A stretch of 64,000 nt of DNA from Bacteroidetes bacterium SCGC AAA795-G10 (lineage in GTDB: Bacteria; Bacteroidota; Bacteroidia; Flavobacteriales; Flavobacteriaceae): positions 696,131-760,130 of the forward strand of contig QFDA01000001.1 of NCBI GenBank assembly GCA_003130815.1, given 5' to 3'. The notes under the pieces are model-generated. The model saw only the letters and a list, made by a program, of their open reading frames with translations. It was not told where the DNA came from and searched no databases. The position numbers were made by a program, and so were the translations under genes. Below are positions 46,446-55,055 of the stretch, in pieces (within the stretch, counting starts at the first letter, position 1; each line of letters begins with the position of its first letter).

Positions 46446-46913
46446 TCATATTTTCCTTAAGGCTTCAAAAATTTTCTCAACCTCCCAACCTCTATACGAA
46501 AGATAGTTGAAAACCTTTCGTTTTTGCTCAGATTCAGGTAAGTGCGATAATTCCGACAGCTTTTTATCTAAAAGCGTATTAAATGTTTCTTCATAATCTG
46601 AGTCTGATATTTCTTTCATTCCCATCTTTATGTTGTATTTTGAAATTTCTCTCTTATTTAGTTCTCGATGGATTTTGACTTTACCCCATTTTTTTATCCT
46701 AAATTTTCCCCTTGCAAAACTTTGAGCAAAACGTGTTTCATTCAAATAATTATTTTGGATTAAGTCTGCAACTATAACATCAATTGCATTTTGAATAATA
46801 CCGAGGTCTTTTAATTTATTTACTACTTCTTTATGACAGCGTTCTTGATATGCACAATAACGCTCAATATTCTTTTTTGCATCTGAAATATTTGTTGACT
46901 TTCTAGTTTCCAT
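46446..46913 (-). CDS. recX: regulatory protein RecX
   Basis: RecX modulates RecA filament growth. The 155-residue helical protein has three RecX-type repeats: YCAYQERCHKEVVNKLKDLG near 20, LNETRFAQSFARGKFRIKKWGKVKIHRELNKREIS near 57-92, and EQKRKVFNYLSYRGWEVEKIFEAL at the C-terminus. Length is normal for the family. RecA itself is not in the window. It ends 4 bases from the convergent atpC. Confidence 0.93.
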   Translation of the reverse strand: METRKSTNISDAKKNIERYCAYQERCHKEVVNKLKDLGIIQNAIDVIVADLIQNNYLNETRFAQSFARGKFRIKKWGKVKIHRELNKREISKYNIKMGMKEISDSDYEETFNTLLDKKLSELSHLPESEQKRKVFNYLSYRGWEVEKIFEALRKI

Positions 46914-46949
46914 TCTTACTAATATAAAAATTCTTTTCTTGTTTTAATC

Positions 46950-46976
46950 AAAAAAAAACCGCCTCTAAAGGCGGTT
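46950..46976 (-). terminator. Rho-independent terminator of the rng gene
   Basis: On the minus strand an 8-bp GC-rich stem (46969-46976 with 46957-46964; aaccgcct and complement) with a 4-base loop is followed by a run of eight T. It starts 5 bases beyond the rng stop codon and separates it from recX. Confidence 0.9.
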
Positions 46977-46981
46977 CTAAA

Positions 46982-48535
46982 TTAATTACGAAGTCTTTTT
47001 CGATCTTTATTTAAAAATCTGAACTCCAAATATCGGTAAGCATGGCGTGGAACAATTCTAATCCACTTTTTGTATTCGAAATACCATTTTAAGCGCAAAG
47101 ATGGGTTTCCGCTTAAAACGAATGCAGTTACAAAAGGATGAGCATGTAAAAATATCTTCTCCTTTGAATTGCTTTTATTCTTAGTAATTTTACTAAGCTC
47201 TGTGTTGATTTTGTCAATTAGTACAATAGGAGCCTCGACTTCACCATTAACGGATGGACTAGGCTCTTTTGTTTTAATACTCATTTCAGGTCTTACACGC
47301 TGACGTGTAATCTGAATGAGACCGAATCTACTTGGTGGCAGAATTTTATGTTTCGTTCTGTCCGCGCTCATTTCATCAATCAAATGATCAAATAATTTTT
47401 TACGGTTAGAGTTAGTATTTAGATCTATAAAATCAACCACAATTATTCCACCCATGTCTCGAAGTCTTAACTGTCTTGCAATTTCAGACGCTGCTATTAA
47501 ATTAACTTCCATGGCGGTCTCTTCCTGATTTTTAGAACGATTGGATCGGTTCCCACTATTAACATCAATGACGTGTAGGGCTTCGGTATGTTCTATAACC
47601 AAGTATGCTCCTTTTTGCATTGAAACTGTTTTACCAAAAGAGGTCTTAATTTGTCTTTCGATTCCAAATTTCTCAAAGATTGGGAGATGGTTTTCATATA
47701 GCTTCACAATTGATTTTTTTTCGGGGGCTATTGTCTCTAAATAATCCCTTATTTCATTTTGTATTTCTGCATCATCTACATGAATACCAGTAAAACTATT
47801 ATCAAAAATATCTCGAAGTATACTCGATGACCGATTTATTTCACTTAACACTTTCGTCGGAAATTTATCGATTTGTTTCAATTTAGAAGACAAGTTTTTC
47901 CATCTAGTCAACAATTGTTGTATATCTGCATCTAAAGAGGCTACTTTTTGACCTTCAGCAACTGTACGTATGATTAGACCAAATCCTTTGGGCTTGATAC
48001 TTTGTACGAGTTTTTTTAAGCGACTTTTTTCAGCTTTATCTTCAATTTTTTGCGAAATTGAAACACGATCTGAAAAAGGCATCAAAACCATATAACGTCC
48101 AGCCAGTGAAATTTCAGAACTTAATCTTGGGCCTTTAGTTGAAATAGGTTCTTTTACAATTTGAACTAAAACAGTTTGTTTAGGAGATAAAATGTCTCCA
48201 ATATTTCCGTCTTTATCTATGTCATTAACGAAACGAAATTGTTTTAAAAGATAATCTTTGTTTTTACCTGTGCTTACCTGCTTAATGTATTTAACAAGCG
48301 AAGGGAGTTTAGGGCCTAGATCATGGTAATGAAGAAAGCCGTCTTTTTCATAGCCTACATTTACAAATGCGGCGTTTAACCCAGGAACAGATTTTCTAAT
48401 TTTACCGACAAAAATGTCGCCTACAGAAAATTTGTTGTCTTCAATCTCTTGGTTTAGCTCAATTAACTTTCCATCTTTGAGCAGCGCAAAATCAACAGCA
48501 GAGGAATTTGAACGTATAATTAATTCTTTATTCAC
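46982..48535 (-). CDS. rng: ribonuclease E/G family protein
   Basis: An endoribonuclease of the RNase G type, acting in rRNA and mRNA processing. The 517-residue protein has an N-terminal S1 domain (GDIFVGKIRKSVPGLNAAFVNVGYEKDGFLHYHDLG), the 5'-sensor/RNase H part with RLSSEISLAGRYMVLMP, the catalytic metal block VIDVNSGN (about 323) and GGIIVVDFIDL (about 362). The zinc-link Cys pair of E. coli RNase E is not seen. A C-terminal degradosome scaffold is missing, as expected for RNase G. Confidence 0.95.
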   Translation of the reverse strand: MNKELIIRSNSSAVDFALLKDGKLIELNQEIEDNKFSVGDIFVGKIRKSVPGLNAAFVNVGYEKDGFLHYHDLGPKLPSLVKYIKQVSTGKNKDYLLKQFRFVNDIDKDGNIGDILSPKQTVLVQIVKEPISTKGPRLSSEISLAGRYMVLMPFSDRVSISQKIEDKAEKSRLKKLVQSIKPKGFGLIIRTVAEGQKVASLDADIQQLLTRWKNLSSKLKQIDKFPTKVLSEINRSSSILRDIFDNSFTGIHVDDAEIQNEIRDYLETIAPEKKSIVKLYENHLPIFEKFGIERQIKTSFGKTVSMQKGAYLVIEHTEALHVIDVNSGNRSNRSKNQEETAMEVNLIAASEIARQLRLRDMGGIIVVDFIDLNTNSNRKKLFDHLIDEMSADRTKHKILPPSRFGLIQITRQRVRPEMSIKTKEPSPSVNGEVEAPIVLIDKINTELSKITKNKSNSKEKIFLHAHPFVTAFVLSGNPSLRLKWYFEYKKWIRIVPRHAYRYLEFRFLNKDRKRLRN

Positions 48536-48674
48536 TCTGACAAATTTTGTGTCATCACTATTTTAAGTGGTGACTGATTAAACAATAATTTCAGGATTTA
48601 CCTGTAGCAACTTTCAGTTATTGAAGTTGCTTTTCAATGAACTTTTGTAAAAGTTTAAAGTGTTTTACCTAGCA

Positions 48675-48764
48675 CTATTTCTTTTTGTGGCGATTTGCTC
48701 TTAGTCTTTTTTTTCTTTTGTGAGTCGCTACCTTATGTCTTTTTCTTTTTTTACCACTTGGCAT
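48675..48764 (-). CDS. 29-residue basic ribosomal-type protein (AURKAIP1/COX24 domain)
   Basis: A 30-codon frame (ATG at 48764, TAG at 48675) encodes MPSGKKRKRHKVATHKRKKR followed by LRANRHKKK. More than half the residues are Lys, Arg or His, the mark of an rRNA-binding peptide. It matches from memory the tiny Bacteroidota proteins named AURKAIP1/COX24 domain-containing, homologous to the C-terminus of mitochondrial ribosomal protein mS38; a similar small extra protein has been seen in flavobacterial ribosomes. It lies between the HU gene and rng on the same strand and is too short for most gene finders. Confidence 0.85.
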   Translation of the reverse strand: MPSGKKRKRHKVATHKRKKRLRANRHKKK

Positions 48765-48788
48765 ATTTTATTATTAGATTATTTTGAA

Positions 48789-49082
48789 CTATTTGGGAAC
48801 AGCTACTTTAGATTTGATTCCCTGGACAAAAATTTTTGCAGGCTTGAAGGCAGGAATATTGTGTGCAGGAATTTTTATTGCAACATTTCTTGAAATGTTA
48901 CGGCCTGTTTTTTCTGCACGAGTTTTTATAATGAAACTACCAAACCCTCTTAAATAAACGTTTTCTCCCTTTTCTAAAGAGATCTTAACTTCTTTCATGA
49001 ATTTCTCAACTGTGGCTTGCACGTCCGCTCTATCAATTCCAAGTTCGTTAGATATATTCGATACAATGTCTGCTTTTGTCAT
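48789..49082 (-). CDS. HU/IHF family DNA-binding protein
   Basis: A nucleoid protein of 97 residues starting MTKADIVSNISNELGIDRADVQ, with the DNA-binding arm region YLRGFGSFIIKTRAEKTGRNISRN and IPAHNIPAFKPAK. An in-frame ATG 33 bases upstream (49115) would add 11 residues, but the shorter start matches the family and the candidate promoter at 49117-49124 would put transcription start near 49110. The next gene on this strand is the 29-residue basic protein. Confidence 0.94.
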   Translation of the reverse strand: MTKADIVSNISNELGIDRADVQATVEKFMKEVKISLEKGENVYLRGFGSFIIKTRAEKTGRNISRNVAIKIPAHNIPAFKPAKIFVQGIKSKVAVPK

Positions 49083-49116
49083 AGTTTTTAATTTGTCACC
49101 CAAAATTGAAGGCAAG

Positions 49117-49124
49117 CAAATATA
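49117..49124 (-). promoter_or_regulatory. candidate -7 promoter element of the HU gene
   Basis: On the minus strand TATATTTG matches the Bacteroidota TANNTTTG -7 element, giving a leader of about 28 bases to the HU start at 49082. A TTTG lies only 15 bases upstream, shorter than the usual 17-23, so the -33 part is not convincing. Confidence 0.38.
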
Positions 49125-49203
49125 TTAATTTTTGAATTACAAATCTCTCTGTCCAAAGTTTTTATATTATAATTGTTCAAGGAAAAATAACTTGTAAAAT
49201 AAT

Positions 49204-50247
49204 TTGAATTGGACTCAAATTTTATTGGAGTGGTTTTATAAAAATAAAAGAGATTTTATTTGGCGTAAAACAAAAGATCCATACAATATTTGGATATCAG
49301 AAATAATTCTTCAGCAAACAAGAGCTGCTCAAGGTTTACCTTACTATAAAAAGTTTATAGACGTTTTTCCAGATATTCCCACACTAGCTTTAGCAAGCCA
49401 GGATGAAGTTTTAAAATTATGGCAAGGTCTAGGATATTATTCAAGAGCAATAAATCTTCATTCTACTGCTCAGTATCTTTATTACGAGTGTGACGGCAAA
49501 TTTCCGAATACATTTAATGAAATAATTAATTTAAAAGGTATTGGTGATTATACAGCAAGCGCGATTGCTTCAATCTGTTATAATCTTCCAGAAGCTGTTG
49601 TGGATGGAAATGTTTATCGGTTTTTATCTCGTTTTTTTGGTATTTCCATTCCAATTAATACAAAAAGTGCTCATAGCCACTTCAAAAAAAAAGCAACAGA
49701 ATTAATTGATTTAGATAATCCAGGTGAATTTAACCAAGCAATGATGGAATTTGGAGCTTTACAATGCAAACCCAAAAACCCTTTATGCTTAAAATGCCCG
49801 TTTAAAGATAATTGTGTAGCGTACAAAAATCAAAAAATTGATCTTTTCCCCGTTAAAAAGAGAAATAAAAATATGAAAATCAGGTATTTAAACTATTTTG
49901 TTATTCAAGATAAGAACCAAAAAATGATTTTAGAAAAAAGGAAAGAAAAAGATATTTGGGAAAATTTATTTCAATTTCCTTTGATTGAGTTACCAAAGCT
50001 TGAATGTAAAAGGGAGGAACTATTATTTCAGATAAAATCTAAATATAATTTTACAGTAAAGTTTGACAAACTTAAATTGTGGAATTCTGCACCTCTAATA
50101 CATAAGCTTTCGCATCAAAAACTATACATATATTTTTGGATTTTAAATTCAAACGAGTCTCTACAAAATGGGGTTAGTATTAATGATTCAAGAAATTTTG
50201 CCATGCCAATTGTTATTCAAAATTTTATTGATAATTTTTATAATTGA
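49204..50247 (+). CDS. mutY: A/G-specific adenine glycosylase
   Basis: MutY removes adenine mispaired with 8-oxoguanine. The 347-residue protein has the N-terminal catalytic region (ISEIILQQTRA, with the catalytic Glu in SEI), the helix-hairpin-helix LKGIGDYTASAIASIC (about 114) with VVDGNVYRFLSRFFG, the 4Fe-4S cluster ligands CKPKNPLCLKCPFKDNC (about 192-208) and a C-terminal NUDIX-like 8-oxoG sensing domain. The start is TTG. It heads the mutY-ssb-gldE-gldD group known from gliding flavobacteria. Confidence 0.95.
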   Translation: MNWTQILLEWFYKNKRDFIWRKTKDPYNIWISEIILQQTRAAQGLPYYKKFIDVFPDIPTLALASQDEVLKLWQGLGYYSRAINLHSTAQYLYYECDGKFPNTFNEIINLKGIGDYTASAIASICYNLPEAVVDGNVYRFLSRFFGISIPINTKSAHSHFKKKATELIDLDNPGEFNQAMMEFGALQCKPKNPLCLKCPFKDNCVAYKNQKIDLFPVKKRNKNMKIRYLNYFVIQDKNQKMILEKRKEKDIWENLFQFPLIELPKLECKREELLFQIKSKYNFTVKFDKLKLWNSAPLIHKLSHQKLYIYFWILNSNESLQNGVSINDSRNFAMPIVIQNFIDNFYN

Positions 50248-50298
50248 CACACGATGTTTAAATTTACTAATAATCCATTTTAATAAAAATAAATAATT

Positions 50299-50724
50299 AT
50301 GAGTGGAAGCCTAAATAAAGTAATGCTTATTGGACATCTAGGTGATGACATAAAAATGCATCACTTTGATGGTGGTGGTTCAATTGGGAGATTTCCTCTT
50401 GCTACAAATGAAACTTTCACAAATAAAAATACTGGCGAAAAAATCACCAATACAGAATGGCACAATATTGTGGTAAGAAATAAAGCTGCTGAGATATGTG
50501 AAAAATATTTAAGTAAAGGCGACAGGATCTACATTGAAGGAAGAATCAAGACCCGTAAATGGCAAGCAGAAGACGGAAAGGATAGATATTCAACCGAAAT
50601 AAATGTAAATGATTTTACTTTTTTAACCACAAGAAAAGACAGCTCAAAACTATCTTCAAACGGTTTAGATCAAAATTCTAATTTTGATTCTAAACCAAAT
50701 CAATCTGATGATTTACCATTTTAA
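50299..50724 (+). CDS. ssb: single-stranded DNA-binding protein
   Basis: Ssb coats single-stranded DNA in replication and repair. The 141-residue protein has the OB-fold (LNKVMLIGHLGDDIKMH, TEWHNIVVRNKAAEICEKYLSKGDRIYIEGRIKTRKWQ) and the acidic C-terminal tail ending DDLPF that recruits RecO and other partners. The gap from mutY is 51 bases; gldE follows after 10 bases. Confidence 0.97.
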   Translation: MSGSLNKVMLIGHLGDDIKMHHFDGGGSIGRFPLATNETFTNKNTGEKITNTEWHNIVVRNKAAEICEKYLSKGDRIYIEGRIKTRKWQAEDGKDRYSTEINVNDFTFLTTRKDSSKLSSNGLDQNSNFDSKPNQSDDLPF

Positions 50725-50734
50725 AATCTAAATA

Positions 50735-52066
50735 TTGGATTATTCCCAATTGTTTTTTTTTACAAGTTTAATTGAAAATCTACAAGCAATCTGGTTTCAG
50801 TTTATAGCAATAATTTTTCTACTAGTATGCTCGGCATTAATTTCTGCATCAGAAGTGGCTTTTTTTTCTCTTCAAGTAAAATCACTAGAGGACAGTGATG
50901 AAGATCAAATAACCCCTGGAACCTTACGCATAATATCTTTATTAAAAAACCCAAAGCGTCTTTTAGCTACTATTTTGGTTGCTAATAATTTCATCAATAT
51001 TGCAATTGTTCTATTGTTTACCATTTTAAGTAAAAAAATATTTATTGGAATAAATAATCCATTTTTACTCCTATTCATTGAAATTGGTATTGTTACCACT
51101 TTAATTTTAATTTTTGGTGAAATACTACCGAAGGTATATGCAAACCGAAATGCATACGCTTTTTCGCTACGAATGGCTCCAATAATCCAATTTTTAGACC
51201 GTTTTATTTTATTTTGGATAACTTCACCTATGAGTAGGACCACTGCTTTTCTTGAAAAGAAGCTTGGGGATAAAAAAAATAAGATTTCCGTCGATCAACT
51301 TTCTCAAGCACTTGAACTAACTGATGACCAAGAAACAACTTCTGACGAACAAAGGATGCTTGAAGGAATTGTAAATTTTGGGAACACTGACACTCGCGAA
51401 GTAATGTGCCCCAGAATTGATATTTTTGCCCTTTCAGATCAAATGAGTTTAAAGGAAATCATTCCTTCGATATTGAATAAAGGCTTTTCGCGGATACCAG
51501 TTTACAGCGAAAAAAAAGACAACATTAGGGGAATTTTATATACCAAAGACTTACTTCCTCACTTAGGCAAGCCAGACTATCAATGGCAAAAACTCTTAAA
51601 AACCCCATTATATGTTCCAGAAAACAAAAAACTTGACGATTTACTCAAAGAATTTCAGCAGAAGAAAAATCATCTAGCAATTGTAGTAGACGAATACGGA
51701 GGAACTTCGGGATTAATTACGCTTGAAGACATTATGGAAGAAATTATTGGAGATATAAGTGATGAGTTTGATGAAATAGATCTTAATTTTTCTAAAATTG
51801 ATGAATCGACATATGTTTTTGATGCAAAAATAAGTTTAAAAGATTTTTTTAGAGTAATAAATATAGAAGATTCAGGACTATTCGATAACATTAAAGGTGA
51901 GGCAGAAACCTTAGCAGGTCTTGTTCTTGAGATGACTAAAAAATTTCCAAGGCGCGGACAAAAAGTTTCTTTCAAGGGCTATAAATTTATTGTTGAAGAG
52001 ATTGATCAGTTTCGCGTTAAGCAGATAAAAGTTTATTTGCCAGAGAAATACAATTTGATAAAGTAG
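50735..52066 (+). CDS. gldE: gliding motility-associated protein GldE (CBS/CorC domain membrane protein)
   Basis: A 443-residue membrane protein of the HlyC/CorC type: an N-terminal CNNM/DUF21 transmembrane domain (about 20-190, SALISASEVAFFSL), two CBS domains (about 210-335, with PRIDIFALSD and GLITLEDIMEEIIGDI) and a C-terminal transporter-associated domain. Its place between ssb and gldD identifies it as GldE, which in Flavobacterium johnsoniae supports GldD in gliding and type IX secretion. The start is TTG; no ATG lies nearby. It abuts gldD directly. Confidence 0.92.
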   Translation: MDYSQLFFFTSLIENLQAIWFQFIAIIFLLVCSALISASEVAFFSLQVKSLEDSDEDQITPGTLRIISLLKNPKRLLATILVANNFINIAIVLLFTILSKKIFIGINNPFLLLFIEIGIVTTLILIFGEILPKVYANRNAYAFSLRMAPIIQFLDRFILFWITSPMSRTTAFLEKKLGDKKNKISVDQLSQALELTDDQETTSDEQRMLEGIVNFGNTDTREVMCPRIDIFALSDQMSLKEIIPSILNKGFSRIPVYSEKKDNIRGILYTKDLLPHLGKPDYQWQKLLKTPLYVPENKKLDDLLKEFQQKKNHLAIVVDEYGGTSGLITLEDIMEEIIGDISDEFDEIDLNFSKIDESTYVFDAKISLKDFFRVINIEDSGLFDNIKGEAETLAGLVLEMTKKFPRRGQKVSFKGYKFIVEEIDQFRVKQIKVYLPEKYNLIK

Positions 52067-52621
52067 ATGCCAATCAAAAAATTTTTCTTTTTTGGAATTC
52101 TGTTGTATTTATTTGGCTGTAAATCAGATGTGCAACCTAAGCCCAAAGCTTATTTAAGATTAACATATGAAAGACCAAATTACAAGATAATTAAGACAGC
52201 ATCTAACTTTTCATTTCAACACAATCTTTCGGCAAAATTAAAAATCAGTAAAAATAAATCTCTACAACTGATGTATCCGGATATGAAAGCAACGCTTTAC
52301 ATGAATTATAATTCTGTTCGGGAAAATATTGATTCTCTTTTAAATGATGCATATCAACTTCCTTTTAAACATATTTCAAAAGCAGAATCAATACCTGAAA
52401 AAATATTCATAAATGATGAGAAAAAAGTTTATGGAACACTTTTTTCAGTTGTGGGTGACGCTGCATCTCAATTTCAATTTTTTTTAACTGATAGTGTAAA
52501 CCATTTTTTAGTGGGTTCAGTTTATTTCTATGCTAGACCAAATTATGATTCTTTATTTCCAGCTATAAAATTCTTAGAAAAAGATTTATTTCATCTTATA
52601 GAAACTTTCGAGTGGAAATAA
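52067..52621 (+). CDS. gldD: gliding motility lipoprotein GldD
   Basis: A 184-residue lipoprotein with lipobox L-F-G-C (Cys18), followed by PKPKAYLRLTYERPNYK and a conserved body including LMYPDMKATLYMNY, typical of GldD. GldD is needed for gliding motility and type IX secretion in F. johnsoniae, though its exact role is unknown. It starts at the base after the gldE stop codon, so the two are translated together. Other gld/spr/por genes are not in the window. Confidence 0.93.
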   Translation: MPIKKFFFFGILLYLFGCKSDVQPKPKAYLRLTYERPNYKIIKTASNFSFQHNLSAKLKISKNKSLQLMYPDMKATLYMNYNSVRENIDSLLNDAYQLPFKHISKAESIPEKIFINDEKKVYGTLFSVVGDAASQFQFFLTDSVNHFLVGSVYFYARPNYDSLFPAIKFLEKDLFHLIETFEWK

Positions 52622-52696
52622 CAGCATTACTTATTTTTAGTTTGGGAATTATATAGATTTAATTACTCCAAAAAAAAGATGCATTTTTGCATCGCT

Positions 52697-53599
52697 ATGA
52701 ATCTATCAATAAAAAAATGGTTGTACTTAATTATACTTTCAATTATTTGGGGAAGTTCCTATATTTTAATTAAAAAGGGGCTTTTAGGCCTTAACCCACT
52801 ACAATTAGGATCTTTAAGAATAATTTTTACAACACTAATCTTATTTATTTTTGGGTGGAGTAAATTGAGTAAAATACCGAAAGACTCATGGAAATGGATT
52901 GCTTTGACCGGTTATTTTGGAACCTTTTTCCCTACATTTTTGTTTGCATATGCTGAGACAGCTATTGATTCTTCAGTAGCAGCAGTTCTCAATGGAATGA
53001 CACCCTTATTTACTCTTTTGATAGGAATTACTTTTTTTAGAAGTGAATTAAAATTGAAAAAATTGTTTGGTATTTTAATTGGTTTTGTAGGGACATTAGT
53101 ATTGGTTTCTAACGAATTCACAATCAATAATGGACCAAAAAGTTGGTATTCTTTTTTAGTTGTTTTAGCAGCCTTTTGTTATGCAATAAATGTAAACCTA
53201 ATAAAATATAAACTAGAAGGTATATCTGCGCTTGCCATTGCTCTCGGTAATTTTATAGCTATTTTATTTCCAGCTATATTAATATTAATTTTTTCGAATT
53301 TCCCTTTGCAAGATGTCTTTATAGGGAAAACGGTGTCAATTTCAATTGGGTATGTTTTTATCCTGGCCTTCTTTGGCACTGCCCTTGCAAAAGTCATGTT
53401 CAACGATTTAGTTGCAATTTCATCTCCTGTTTTCTCAATTTCTATTACCTACTTACTACCAATTGTCGCAATTTTATGGGGTGTTTTGGACAACGAAATA
53501 TTTACTTTTATTCAATGGATTGGGTGCGCTTTCATACTTTTGGGGGTATACCTAGTTACAGAAAATAAAAGGTTTAAGAATAAAAAAACACTTAAATGA
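52697..53599 (+). CDS. EamA family (DMT superfamily) transporter
   Basis: A 300-residue membrane protein with two EamA repeats of five helices. The first opens LIILSIIWGSSYILIKKGL and includes AYAETAIDSSVAAVLNGMTPLFTLLIG; the second includes FCYAINVNLIKYKLEG and ends in an ISITYLLPIVAILWG segment followed by WIGCAFILLGVYLV. Such proteins export metabolites or amino acids; the substrate is unknown. I prefer the ATG at 52697 over one at 52679 because it fits the family N-terminus. Confidence 0.9.
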   Translation: MNLSIKKWLYLIILSIIWGSSYILIKKGLLGLNPLQLGSLRIIFTTLILFIFGWSKLSKIPKDSWKWIALTGYFGTFFPTFLFAYAETAIDSSVAAVLNGMTPLFTLLIGITFFRSELKLKKLFGILIGFVGTLVLVSNEFTINNGPKSWYSFLVVLAAFCYAINVNLIKYKLEGISALAIALGNFIAILFPAILILIFSNFPLQDVFIGKTVSISIGYVFILAFFGTALAKVMFNDLVAISSPVFSISITYLLPIVAILWGVLDNEIFTFIQWIGCAFILLGVYLVTENKRFKNKKTLK

Positions 53600-53627
53600 T
53601 TATTTAATACTTTTATAAAAAAATCAC

Positions 53628-55046
53628 ATGAAATTCCTATTTAGCTTTATTTCCTTTATGTTCATTTCACTTTCAGTTGCTCAAAAAAAGTATGATATAA
53701 TTTTGAAATCCATTGAAAAAAGTACATCAAAATATGAAAATGTAGCAAACCAAATATGGTCTTTCGCAGAAGTAGGTTACCAGGAAGAACAAAGCAGTAC
53801 TTTGCTACAAAAAACACTATTGGAAGAAGATTTTTCTATAGAAAATGAGGCAGCAAATATTCCGACAGCTTTTGTAGCTTCATACGGTACGGGTAGTCCA
53901 GTTATTGCTATTTTAGGAGAATATGATGCGCTACCAGGTCTTTCGCAACAAGCAGTACCCTATAAACTAAGTGCTAATGAAAAGGCAGGACATGCTTGTG
54001 GACACCATCTCTTTGGTACAGCTTCAGCCGCAGCTGCAATAGCAATTAAGAATTATATTAAAAATCAGAAAATATCAGGGACTATAAAATACTATGGTTG
54101 TCCTGCTGAAGAGGGAGGATCTGGTAAAGTTTACATGGTTAGAGAGGGTCTTTTTGATGATGTAGATATTGCTCTTCACTGGCATGCCTCAGACGAAAAT
54201 TCAGCTAGTGCAGGAAAATCTCTAGCAAACAAAACTGCAAAATTTAGATTTTATGGTGTCTCTTCTCATGCTTCTGGGTCTCCTCAAAATGGACGCTCAG
54301 CTTTGGATGGTGTCGAAGCAATGAATAATATGGTTAATATGTTAAGGGAACACACAACTGAAAGTACAAGAATTCACTATGTTATAACCAAAGGCGGCAA
54401 TGCGCCAAATGTTGTACCAGACTTTGCTGAAGTATACTATTACGCTAGACATGAAAAAAGAGATGAAGTTCAAAATATATTTAATAGAATTGTTAATGCA
54501 GCCAAAGGTGCAGCTATCGGAACTGAGACAACAATGGATTACGAGGTAATAAGCGGTGTTCATGAACTTTTACATATAGAAAGTTTGCAAAGAAGAATGC
54601 ATGAAAATTTAGAAAAAATTGGAGGTTATTTTTATGATGAAAAAGAAAAAGCTTTCGCAGAAAAAATTTCTAAAACATTAGGATTGAAATTAAACACAAA
54701 GTATGTTGAAGGTGTTGTACCTTATGACCCAGAAGGGAAAGCCGGGGGTTCAACAGATGTAGGAGATGTTAGTTTTGCAGTTCCCACTGTTGGATTAAGA
54801 GCGGCAACTTGGGTGCCTGGAACTTCTGCTCATAGCTGGCAAGCAGTTGCAGCAGGAGGTACAAGTATTGGTATAAAGGGTATGATAGTTGCAGCAAAGA
54901 CGCTTGCTTTAACTGGCATGCAGTTAATTGATGACCCTAAAGCAATTTTGCTAGCCAAAAAAGAGTTTATAAACCAGAGAGGACTTAATTTTAAATATAT
55001 ACCACTTTTAGGTAATAGAGAACCTGCTTTAGATTATAGAAATTAA
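53628..55046 (+). CDS. secreted M20 family amidohydrolase (AbgB-like)
   Basis: A 472-residue zinc amidohydrolase with a signal peptide (to about 19, LSVAQ). The M20 metal-binding motifs are GEYDALPGLSQ (about 102), AGHACGHHLFGTA (about 122) and PAEEGGSGK (about 161), followed by LHWHASDENSASAG and the dimerisation domain, and a late WVPGTSAHSWQAVAAGG. Closest named relatives are the aminobenzoyl-glutamate hydrolase subunit B group. Export to the periplasm or outside suggests use of extracellular acylated amino acids or peptides. It is 9 bases before the next gene, so the two are co-transcribed. Confidence 0.9.
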   Translation: MKFLFSFISFMFISLSVAQKKYDIILKSIEKSTSKYENVANQIWSFAEVGYQEEQSSTLLQKTLLEEDFSIENEAANIPTAFVASYGTGSPVIAILGEYDALPGLSQQAVPYKLSANEKAGHACGHHLFGTASAAAAIAIKNYIKNQKISGTIKYYGCPAEEGGSGKVYMVREGLFDDVDIALHWHASDENSASAGKSLANKTAKFRFYGVSSHASGSPQNGRSALDGVEAMNNMVNMLREHTTESTRIHYVITKGGNAPNVVPDFAEVYYYARHEKRDEVQNIFNRIVNAAKGAAIGTETTMDYEVISGVHELLHIESLQRRMHENLEKIGGYFYDEKEKAFAEKISKTLGLKLNTKYVEGVVPYDPEGKAGGSTDVGDVSFAVPTVGLRAATWVPGTSAHSWQAVAAGGTSIGIKGMIVAAKTLALTGMQLIDDPKAILLAKKEFINQRGLNFKYIPLLGNREPALDYRN

Positions 55047-55055
55047 ATATCTGTT

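Noticed and set aside
54342-54563. 73-codon minus-strand frame inside the amidohydrolase
   Set aside because: Antisense to conserved M20 codons; no start context or similarity.
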